Positions 19,930 through 29,219 of a DNA stretch of 64,000 bases are shown in pieces. Each line of letters starts with the position of its first letter. Position 1 is the first letter of the stretch. The translations under genes and the position numbers were made by a program. The stretch spans positions 56,358,001 through 56,422,000 of the forward strand of contig CM060733.1 in NCBI GenBank assembly GCA_030704615.1. Reading direction: 5' to 3'. The notes below the pieces were generated by a model that had not been told where the DNA came from, ran no database searches, and worked only from the letters and a program-made list of their open reading frames with translations. The stretch comes from Takakia lepidozioides. Lineage: Eukaryota; Streptophyta; Takakiopsida; Takakiales; Takakiaceae.

Positions 19930-20760
19930 AGGCTTGAGGTTGAAACCCCAACTCAGAACACGCTCTACAAGTGTTGGACTGTCACATAAGAGCAGATCAG
20001 CCCCTTACCTTCTCTTCTAGTTCTCTAAAGCTTGAAAACAAAGCCCAATGGACTGAAGGCATGCTCCACACATGCCCCACTCTCACCACCAGAGAATCAG
20101 CCCCTTTGCTTCCTTTCTTGCACCCACCAACCTGAAAATACAAGCTTCAGCGGGCTGGAAGCATGCTCCACACATGCCCTACAGGGAAACCAGCCCCTTC
20201 CTTCCTTTCTTGCACTCCCAAACTTGAAAGTACAAGCCTTCAACAGGCCGAAAGCATGCTCCACACATGCATTGCCCTCACATAAGGGAAGTCAGCCCTT
20301 CCCTCTTCCTTGCTTGCCCTCTAAGCTTGAAGATGGAAACTCAAATGAGCTGAATACATGCTCTACACATGCAACCTCTTCACACAAGAGGTATCAGCCC
20401 CCTATCTTGGCTCCTTGGCTCCTTGATGCTCTCTAAGACAAGACTAAGCACTCCACAGCCTTTGCCAAGCTCCTGAAACCCTAAGGCTTACATTTCCAGC
20501 CACAAGACACTCCTCTTGTGGTGCTAGAGCTCTTCTTCCAAGCTCTGAAACCCTAGGTGCACATTCCATGGCCTTGCCGCACCTCTTAGCTCCTGTTCCA
20601 GCCCTGCTCTTGCCATGACAAGAGCCCTCTCAATGCTGAAGCTCGAGATTGAAACCCACTCTCAACATACTCCACAAAGTGCACTGATTTGCCCCAAGCC
20701 AAATCAGCCCTTTCGCTTGGTTTTGCAATCCTTCACACAATGAAAGCTCACATTCCCAAG
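19930..20760. repeat. Diverged tandem array, ~93-102-bp period
   Basis: Units share ATGCTCCACACATGC, then a CACAAGAGAATCAGCCCC-like block and a CTTGAAAGTACAAGC-like block. The ATGCTCC anchor recurs at 20061, 20163, 20256 and 20358, with weaker relatives near 19970 and 20668. It may be the untranslated part of a retroelement whose LTR-like end lies at 21200-21414. Confidence 0.7.
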
Positions 20761-21199
20761 TCCAGTTCTCAGCTTTGCCACCAAAGCCACTATAACCTGC
20801 TCTTGACTGGTCCTCTTCCCAATCGTGCTTGCTCATGCATGTACACAATCTGAAACCATCAAGGTGCTCTGGAATTACCTGCAGTATGGTGCTTTCATCT
20901 CTGAAGCTGAAGATCGAATGCCAAGGTCTATCACCTCGTAACCCACATCGCCTCCGTTTCTAACAACCAAGAGCTCCACGGTGCTCCTTGCATAACAACC
21001 TGGTTTCTCTCATTCTCAAGCAAAAACCACAAGTGCTACAACTAACTCGTACTTGGCACTTACAGATACGAGCTGATCTTTCTCGAGTGATAAAGAAGAA
21101 GAATACAAGCACAAGCTCATGCGAGCTCACAAAGCTGAAGCATAAACTCATGCATATATAACCTCATCACTCAAATACAAGTCAAGCCAAGTGCATCCC
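20761..21199. other. No recognisable gene
   Basis: Spacer between the ~100-bp array and the LTR-like sequence. No domain or RNA gene seen. Confidence 0.35.
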
Positions 21200-21414
21200 A
21201 CGCCATGGGGAATCCAAACTACGGCGCCATAGCTAGGCGCGGTGAGGCTCAACTCGAGAAAGATGAGCCTCCCGCGCTTGCCGTGAAGATAACCACTCCA
21301 GGGCCTAAATCTGCCTTGACCCCTGGATTGACACTTGGGCCAATCCCAAATGTCAATATGTAAAAGCTAGCTATTTCCTAGCCAGTTTCACACTATTGAT
21401 AAAATAACTTGACA
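21200..21414 (-). repeat. LTR-like end related to the palindrome arms at 53.7-54.3 kb
   Basis: On the minus strand it starts TGTCAAGTTATT and shares ordered blocks with the arms of the palindrome at 53686-54270: GTGTGAAA, a CTAG-rich stretch, TTATCTTCACG, GGCTCATCTTTCTCGAG and GAGTTGAGCC. TG start and repetition suggest a solo or terminal LTR of one family. The other boundary is unclear. Confidence 0.6.
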
Positions 21415-22332
21415 AAGTTTTGAGTGCCCTCACAAATGACCACATGTGGTTTGTGGTCTACATGATTTTAGTTGGACTTGAAACTTTGCATGCATACTAT
21501 GTATTTTGTTAGTAAGCTTGGGGAAGAAGAACGGAGTGAAAAAAAAATCGTTTACATCCCTAAACATAGCACGAAATATACGGTGTTTGTGGACCTTGTG
21601 GACATTTGTGGAACCTAAATGGACATTTTGGGAATTATTATCAGGATATGCAAAGTTGTGGACTTTGGAGATTTTGGATTCTGTATTGAAAATAATGGAA
21701 AAGGTTGGAAAACATTAATGGCCATTTTGGAAAGTTTTGGAAGTGCCCGGGAGCAGCGTGGACAAGGGAGGGTTCAGTGGCCCCAAACCTATATGATTTT
21801 AAATTCTTGCGATGACCAAAGGTCGGAAGCTAGTTTAGCGTAGAGCAGGAATAGGGTGCCATAGTGCTACGTCATCGTCGCCACGTTTCGTCGCCACATC
21901 ATCGTAGACACGTCATCATAGCCAGGTCATCGTCATCGTCAATTTCATTGGAATCTGCCCGGACGGCCCGCGCGAAATAGGCCAATAGAAATCGCCGCGC
22001 TAACGTTTTTGGAACTGCCCGCAATGCCCGGATCTTGATCTTCTTGAACTGTAGGAGCTCTGTGTTTTTCGCCATTGTTCACCTTGCAAACACAGGTATG
22101 GATAGCTGAAGGAGCAGGGATCGAGTGTGGGTCCAGATTCATCTAAAATGGCCGGATTTCAAGCTCCAGATTACCTATGATTCGAAAAGACAACAAATGG
22201 GGAGGAGTTTCTTGCAGACGGAATCGGAAGCTTTCACTCGTGATTGGGTGGGAAAGAAGAAAAGTGTAGCTTAGATTACACCTTACTTCCTTGTTTCAGA
22301 CCCGCACAGTGAGTCTCCATGAGTGAATCTCC
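21415..22332. other. No recognisable gene; short CGTCATCGTCGCCACG repeats
   Basis: A small degenerate tandem repeat (cgtcatcgtcgccac / cacgtcatcatagcc) occupies about 21868-21945. Nothing else identified. Confidence 0.4.
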
Positions 22333-22725
22333 ATGAGCACGAAGGGTATGTCAGGTTGTGTCTGGTTGCAAAAGTCCCACATCTGCTTGAAGCTAAGCAA
22401 CAGGGTACACACCTTCGTTGTAGATGACAAGTTGCATCCCAAAATTAAGGAAATCCATGCTGACCTGAGAAGATTGTCTGGGCAGATGAAGGAGGTGGGG
22501 TATGTGCCTGACATGCGCTTTGTATTGCATGATGTGGGGGAGGAGGAAAATGAATTTTCTCTTTGCCACCACAGTGAGAAGTTGGCCATTGGTTTTGGGC
22601 TGATCAGCACGACCCCTACGATGCCTCCTCCTCCACTGAATTTACAATTGCTATCAAACATCTATGCTGCAGCTGGCAGGTGGGATCCATCTGAGCAGCA
22701 GAATGTTCTCTCTGCATTTTACTAG
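22333..22725 (+). pseudogene. Scrambled PPR E/DYW domain fragment
   Basis: The frame contains the start of a DYW cytidine-deaminase-like domain (NRVHTFVVDDKLHPKIKEIH, RRLSGQMKEVGYVPDMRFVL, then HHSEKLAIGFGLIST with the zinc-binding HSE). DYW domains edit C to U in organelle RNA. The frame lacks the second zinc motif and the terminal DYW. It then continues into QLLSNIYAAAGRWDP, an E-motif segment that normally lies upstream of DYW, so the order is permuted. No PPR repeats are attached. Pseudogene or rearranged retrocopy. Confidence 0.8.
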
Positions 22726-22847
22726 CGCCTAACAACTAGTTGTATGTCCCATCACATTTCACATGAGCTTGTTCTTCCTTGTACACCAATTTGACACATA
22801 TAATAGTTTATATAACTACCTGTTATGTGCTACCTCTCTTTCTCAAA

Positions 22848-23280
22848 AAGATGCAGAGAGGAAAGGGAGATTGTCAATGCCTAATGTGAGGGTGGCCTGA
22901 AGACAATATCCATTTTCTGCTACAATGTCCGGGGGTATTCTCATCAAGCTAAGCCTGAAACACTGACCCTCTCTGAACTTGTTTCTATCTATGACATGGG
23001 AGAGGCCATCATGGATAACCTCAAGGGTTTACCCACCCTCGGCACTAGACTGAAATCTAAACTCGGGGCAGGAAGCCTACCTTTGAACAACAAACAGATG
23101 CAGTGAGGAAAGAGGGATTGCAATTGCCCGTTGTGTGGGCAACCTGAAAACACAGGGATAGCATTGTGGCCGTGCCCCCAGTCTGGGCGGAACAAGAGCA
23201 AACCTTTGTGAGGGGCTCACTCCAGTAGCAATATCTATCAACATGACTCGAATATTCATCAATGTGAGTAATACGAGCAC
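22848..23280. pseudogene. Rearranged LINE ORF2 fragment
   Basis: On + the sequence reads DMGEAIMDNLKGLPTLGTR, LGAGSLPLNNKQMQ, stop, then DCNCPLCGQPEN, matching the LINE C-terminus at 63304-62732 (DMGEDILDDLRGLPTLGTR, ECNCPLCGQSEDN). Just before it (22848-22930) lies another broken zinc-knuckle copy. From about 23160 the sequence instead resembles the opposite strand of the LINE 3' end (compare 62755-62880). It is therefore a composite with an inverted 3' part. Confidence 0.65.
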
Positions 23281-24398
23281 ACTTAAAACGGAAGTTGGGG
23301 GCTTGGAAATAAGGTCTGCGTCACTGATAATGCTGCCTTGTCTGTACTTCTTAGTTCTTACGGATCAAAGTCCTTCAGAGCAGTCTAACCTAGGAAGATA
23401 GTAACATAAACTGGATAAAGAACCTGTATGGTAGTTTAGAGCAACTCTTACTTTGTGTAATTATGAAAAGAACATTATGAAGGCCAGCCTTGAGATCCTA
23501 GTAACGAATGAAGAAAGAAAGTAGGTGGGTCTCTTTTGAACATGTTCATGAAAGCTCATAGAACAAACTACCTTCGAAGAGAAATATCCATATCCACATC
23601 AGTACTTTTTATCAAGACAAATTTTGTTCAAAACAATAATATTTGTCACTGAGTTTATGTAGGCAACTATTTTTTTTAAGAATGTATCTTTGAATATATG
23701 GTCGTTATCTATTATATCAAAATGCTAATGTCCACCGTAAACAATAAAAACTTGGGCATGTGTATAACTTCAAATAATATGGAAAAACAAAATGTTAATG
23801 CGGAGAGGCAGACAAAATAAACGATGTACTCCGGAACAAATATGCATTAAATAAAAGACCACCAAGATTTTTCATGAAACCGTGGCATTAAATCAAAGTC
23901 CAAACTATTTGAAATCTACACCAATTGCAAATAAAGATGAAAAAAGATATCATATAAACAACATTCATAATCCAAATCCAAATCTGCTTGTTGTATCAAA
24001 ATGAGCCACAATCATTACACCGGTCAAATGAATCTTGAAATGAAATAGAGAGAGAAAAAATACAGAAAAATACAGAAATACGGAAAAGGGGTTCCACTCC
24101 CCCACACTTTGTGGGCATAGATAGAGGTAGCTGCATCAAACAATGAAATACAGAGATGTGCCCCCCCCTTTTTTGTACCAATTGAACATAGTTCTTAGAA
24201 TTCGTCGCTAATAGTGCGGAACAACGCGAAGCCCAAGTGTCAGCAGCTCGCCATGCCTGTGCTTGCGTGCTTGCATGAAGAACGCCACAACTCATAAATC
24301 CCGCCGATCTAGGTTGATCAAGGGTAGCGATCCCCATTTCCCAAACGGATGAATGACATGGATGAGGAGCAACATTCATAAGGACTTAAAAACGGACC
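23281..24398. other. AT-rich, no recognisable gene
   Basis: No domain-bearing frame, RNA gene or paired repeat seen. Confidence 0.4.
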
Positions 24399-24973
24399 AT
24401 GTACCAACTTAAGTTGGTCATGTCCCAGGATGGAAGATGGATGAAAATTATGGAGGGATGAAAGTTACAGACGGATGAAATCAACGGATGGATGAGAGAT
24501 TACAGGCTGGATGACAAAAATAAAATGGATGACAATGACAACAGATGGATGATAAACACGTGGCTTGATCTAGTCCGTCCAGATGGAGGGGACAGATCTA
24601 ACGGATTAAAATAAAAAGATTCTATATTATATTAATGGACACTCTAGGAAGAATTAGTTAAATATTTTAACTAGGTGTCGGTGCTTAAATGCACCTAACC
24701 TACATCATTGGTGCTTTATTTATTTATTTAAAATGGATGGATGACATCCGTCAAAATAAATGGACGGATGGAGTCAAGGAGAGTTGATGACGAGTTGCTA
24801 TAAAGCAGCAGGCGGAAGGACCGAGCAGACAATCCAGTCTCTCTCTCTCTCTCTTCCTTCACTCTCTGTTCCTTTCTCGCGCTCTCTCTTCTTTGTCTCT
24901 CTCTCCCTCTAGTCTCCCTTGTCAAAGATTAGTTAGTTTAGTAGAACCAGAGGAAAAGTTTTTTTTCAAAGTG
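24399..24973 (+). repeat. Possible LTR with GGATGA-rich tandem repeats
   Basis: Contains degenerate GGATGGATGA repeats (24425-24560 and 24733-24775), a TTTATTTATTTA stretch and a polypyrimidine tract (24837-24910). It ends just before TGGCGCCTAGCGTGGAG (24974-24990), which resembles a primer binding site of plant Ty3/gypsy elements. No matching second LTR was found, so this is tentative. Confidence 0.3.
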
Positions 24974-25118
24974 TGGCGCCTAGCGTGGAGTTGAAAATAA
25001 TAGTAGGAATGACGTTCTAGCTTATTCGATCTTGGTTGGTTGGTGAAGTCTAGTTGGTCGGCTACTACTATCACTTCACTCTCTACGCATTTCAAAACCA
25101 ATCTCACATTATCTCACC

Positions 25119-25718
25119 ATGGCTACTCTCGCACCACCACCAACGATTATCGCACTCAGTACAGACCTCCTAAATCAATCTCCTCCAGATTGCGTGCCTT
25201 CTACCATGACACACACAAGCCTCCCATGCCCGACCTCTTCTCAGATAATCGCCACTCTTGACACTCTCACCCCGCTCGTACCCCAACTGATGGATCCTAC
25301 CCGCCCCTTCCACATGTCTGTACTATGCCCTGCCACGAACCCTACCCAAATCAAATTAAATCTCCCCCCTTCTACCCCCCCATCATCCATAACTGATACC
25401 TCATCCGGGCACCCACGCTTTCATCCATCCACGACAACACCTTACCACGGGTATCTCATCCATCTGGCTCCACTACCCCCACCCTTCAACCCATCCCCTA
25501 CACATTCATACCCCCGCAATATTTCATCTAACCTAGACACCCCTCTCCCCTTATCATCCACAGCGCATGCACCTATCCCATCCACTATCACCTACAAGAT
25601 CCCACGCCTAGATACCAAACACACTCTAACTCCTTATACGCAAACACAATACCCCTTTGACGGGCCTGGGCGCAAGCGGCCAAGGCGACAACATACTAGC
25701 CTAGTGGGGTCGTGGTGA
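25119..25718 (+). CDS. Hypothetical Pro/Thr/Ser-rich protein, 199 aa
   Basis: The frame starts MATLAPPPTIIALSTD and is rich in Pro, Ser and Thr throughout, ending in a basic GRKRPRRQHTS segment. I recognise no domain. It lies about 130 bases after a possible primer binding site, so it could be the N-terminus of a retroelement gag. It could equally be chance openness of C-rich sequence. No zinc knuckle or protease follows. Confidence 0.3.
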   Translation: MATLAPPPTIIALSTDLLNQSPPDCVPSTMTHTSLPCPTSSQIIATLDTLTPLVPQLMDPTRPFHMSVLCPATNPTQIKLNLPPSTPPSSITDTSSGHPRFHPSTTTPYHGYLIHLAPLPPPFNPSPTHSYPRNISSNLDTPLPLSSTAHAPIPSTITYKIPRLDTKHTLTPYTQTQYPFDGPGRKRPRRQHTSLVGSW

Positions 25719-27389
25719 GTTGCGGTGTAGGTTGAACCACCTACCCGGCTGCGGTTAGTGCAGGGTTCGCAGCAAGTACGGGGGTCTAAACTTTCAATTC
25801 TAATATCCTACTGGCAAAGGGAAGCTCAAATACTTCCCTCTACAGGGCAATTTTGCATTTCCTAGTCCTACGGTTTGTTTACGGTTTTAGATTTGTTTTA
25901 ACGTAACTGCATTCCAAGTCTTTGTTTATTGCTACGTCTTATTGCCTAAATCCCCGAGACGCTAATAGCCGGGGTATCCCTCACCTCTTCACAAAGCATT
26001 TCCCGGATTTAGGGAGGAGGGGATCGATATCCCTCCCACTGCCCCTCCTTCGCTTGAGTGCTCGAGTTAAGCTACCCTCGGGAAGGGCCAATAGTCTTTC
26101 CTCCTAAAGTACTCTTTTCACTTCAGGGGACAAGAGTCACCAAATCATGTCAATCAAATAAGGTGAAAAGTTCAATAAGTTTCCAACTACACCCTCGAGT
26201 GTTCCTATTCCCAAAAAGTTCAAACAGGTGTGGCAATCCTTAATTAAGGAATTTCCCACCATCCAAAATAGCAAGAAATGATTAAAAAAACAATATTCCA
26301 GAAAAATACCTCCCAAATAGAGGCTCATGCGTAGTCTCCAAAGGTGCAAAAAGCACCCCCAGGGGCGTGGGAACCCCCTTGGAACTCAATGAAACCCCGG
26401 GAACACCCGAGATCCATTCCCCATCGCGAGGAAATGCCACTTTTTCTGTGGATGAACGGAAGTCGTTGGGTCAGACTCTGCTGCACATTCGTTAGTTGCA
26501 AAACGGGCCTGTCGCCCCTCCTACGTCATTCCAGGGTGGGACCAAGCCTAGTTTCAACCCCCCCCCATATTAAAATAACTACATGCGCTTTTCCCTCGTG
26601 GAAAACGTCGTCTTCTACCCCTGGCTGTGACACGAGGGGTTACTGTAGCCGTAAAACCCGGACAAAGTTACTTTTGGTTTGCTCCTGTCTCTAGCTACTT
26701 CTCTCGTCTCCTACGGCTCTCCCTGGGCTCATCTGAACAGCCCTCTCCGTGGGCTTCTTACCTCCATAGCTTCTAAGTTTTAGATATAAGGTGAATTGTG
26801 AAAATTCAACAACTTATATTTTGACAATTCAAACTTATGATAAGGAAAGCATGCAATTTTCTCACCAATAGATCGCCCGATCCAACCCCTTTCCCTTTTA
26901 GAGGGGTCAACAGGAAAAGAAATAGTTGAGGGTCCAGAATACCCCCTTACACAAATGTCATCAGCTTTAACCGCAGATCTCTCCGCCCACGTGGTGGGAT
27001 GTAGGGCCGCGTGGGCCGGATAATGGCGCGGACCGCTGCGGGTAAAGGCGGCGACCGCCAGTCTGCGGGCTGAAATGTTACCCAGCGGGTAATAACCCAC
27101 TTTTTAGGGTAATGCCGCTGTTTTCGAACGGAATCCTTCGTGTGAATAGAATTGGTAGATAGATAGAATCCTCCAGAGATCTTATATTTTATTTTGCAAA
27201 AGCCATTTGGAGGCAAGTATTCCTTTCCCGGTGGACCACATACCTACTCCATTGTAATTGTGCTGCCATGATTATTTTCCGTGGGCGGTATATAAAAGGA
27301 TAGGTGACAAAATGAGCAAAATGGGAGGAACAAGAAAAAAAAAAACCCTAGTCTGCTTTTCTCTTTAAAGAAAAAGGAGGTCCTGTATT
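25719..27389. other. No recognisable gene
   Basis: Contains a GC-rich block near 26980-27080 with GCGGGT-type words and several short frames, none with a recognisable domain. Confidence 0.4.
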
Positions 27390-27645
27390 TAGTTGTTTTA
27401 TTTTGTTTTTTGTTTTTTTGGGGGGAAACCTGTGAGCGACAGCCCACGATTCAGGTCCTTGAGGAAAGGGAAAATTTAACCCCCTTTTATTTATGGGCCA
27501 TGAGACATGAGACCTCCAAGATGAACAACACCGAGACATACCGCTACGAACAATCCACACATGGGGCAGGGCAGCGGGTTTGAACCCCGAACCACCAAGG
27601 TGACACACTGTGCACTTACCAGCTAAGGTAATGGACCAAAAATGT
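27390..27645 (-). mobile_element. tRNA-derived SINE
   Basis: On the minus strand TTAGCTGGTAAGTGCA resembles a pol III A box and GGGGTTCAAACCCGC a B box about 35 bases later. The element then runs ~170 bases and ends CCCCCCAAAAAAACAAAAAAC, an A-rich tail. No coding capacity. Target duplication not clear. Confidence 0.55.
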
Positions 27646-28029
27646 AAAGTCTGCTCAATCATGGGTCTTCGGTCCTGATTTTGGTTACAGGTAAAACTTT
27701 TACTCGTCCAAGAGTCTCCAAGAGAGTCCTCCGGCTAGCTCAAACTTTCCCCTGCCCCTGCCCAAATTATGAAACCTAAGTAAGGGGGCAGTCGTCATAA
27801 GGCGAAGTGACTCTTAGTTACCCCGGAGTCTTCTCTCTCTCAAACCTAACCACGCAGCGAAAGGGCCGATATCCAGCGAGGAAATCATTATATTTTACAA
27901 AGGGATTTTTTTAACAGAGCTCTATGTTAGAAGAATTTCACCTACCATGAAGCCCTATCAAAAGTTTCCCCTCCCCTGATTACGACAATACCCCGGGCGG
28001 AGGACTTAATCCAGAACTGAACCAACTGG

Positions 28030-28360
28030 AAAATTCCATTGGCGTCATCACAAAGAACTGCAGTGACGGGCAAATTCCGTTTGAGAAGTCACCATATTTA
28101 CAAGGAAGTGCATTGACGGACAAATTCCACTTGGGAAGTCACTATATTTACCAAGAAGTGCACTGACGGACAAATTCCGCTTGGGAAGTCGCCATATTTA
28201 CCAAGAATTGTACTGATGGACAAATTCCGCTTGGGAAGTCGCCATATTTACCAAGAATTGCACTGACTGGCAAATTCCGCTGGCGACGTCACCATATTTA
28301 CAAAGAAGTACATTGACGGACAAATTCCGCTGTGAAGTCGCCCATATTTACAAAAGAAAT
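28030..28360 (+). repeat. 50-bp minisatellite upstream of OPT copy A
   Basis: The anchor CAAATTCCG/A recurs at 28071, 28121, 28171, 28221, 28271 and 28321, an exact 50-base spacing, with a weaker unit near 28030. Units read CACTGACGGACAAATTCCGC, then a GGGAAGTCGCCATATTTAC block. A shorter, more degenerate array lies at the same place in copy B (39970-40210). Confidence 0.9.
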
Positions 28361-28483
28361 TTTGGAACGGTGCTTTCGGAACTCTACAAATTTTACACAC
28401 TCCAAGCTACAGGAAGGTGTTGCCACTTGCCACCGTCTTGCAAGACCAACTAAGGTCAGCTCTACGGTACTAGAATCTTTATC

Positions 28484-28495
28484 TTTTATATATAC
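28484..28495 (+). promoter_or_regulatory. TATA box of OPT copy A
   Basis: TTTTATATATAC about 735 bases before the inferred start codon, conserved at 40244-40255 in copy B. Leader transcripts from here would contain a short uORF (ATG near 28563, 14 codons) and a purine-rich GAGAGA tract. A 5'-UTR intron donor CTGCG|GTAAGT is at 28796. Confidence 0.55.
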
Positions 28496-29219
28496 TTTCG
28501 TGGAGCCAGGTGGCAGTATTACCTCACAATTGTCCTTTTCTCCTGCCTACAAAACCGATCAATGTTTCGTGAGGCAAGAGTTGTGCCCGTGGATTTGTTC
28601 GAGTGAGGGGCAGCACGAAAACAAAAGAAGGGGCAGCACGAGCGCGGCTCACATATATTTACGTATGTATATATATCTAGAGAGAGAGAGAGACAGAGAG
28701 ATACGCCAGCTTTTCAGACACACGCACGCACAATCATTACGGCTCTACACACGGGCTGTCTCGAGAGAGACGATCGACCGGCCCGAGGATCTGCGGTAAG
28801 TACATGGAGGCTGTGGTGCAGGGTGTTTGAGGTAGAAGACAGGTTTTTGTTGTGTGGTGGTGGTGGTTGAGTTTTAGTTTGTGGGATTCTGATGCGGGAC
28901 GTGACTGCAGGGGAGGGGTGCGTTGGTGAGCTTTGGTGATGTGGTGTCAGGATTGTGTCGGTAGCAGATCTATGCCGAACGGGTCTATCGTTGGAATCTT
29001 GTTCGGTCTATTGCATCATTGAATTGTGGTGTTTAGTGTGAAGCGAGCGTGGAAATTGGAGTTCTCCGTGATGAGGTAGCGGGGCTCAGAGAGGGAAGTT
29101 CGTGCGAAGCTCTGTGATGAGTTGATGGGAAGGTTTGGTGTGCAGTGAAGGTTTTGGCGCCTACCAGTCATAGCATCGAACTGGTGCAGTTTCATTGAGG
29201 AAGAGGAGTTTGGTTATCT

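Noticed and set aside
1764-22725. A single PPR-DYW gene split by 18 kb of insertions (repeats at 1.8-3.8 kb, DYW at 22.3 kb)
   Set aside because: Same strand, but the repeats between are missing, the DYW/E order is permuted and PPR debris is common here; no joining evidence.
28030-28360. Regular 50-bp repeats considered as a CRISPR array
   Set aside because: The whole 50-bp unit repeats, with no unique spacers, in a plant nuclear promoter region.
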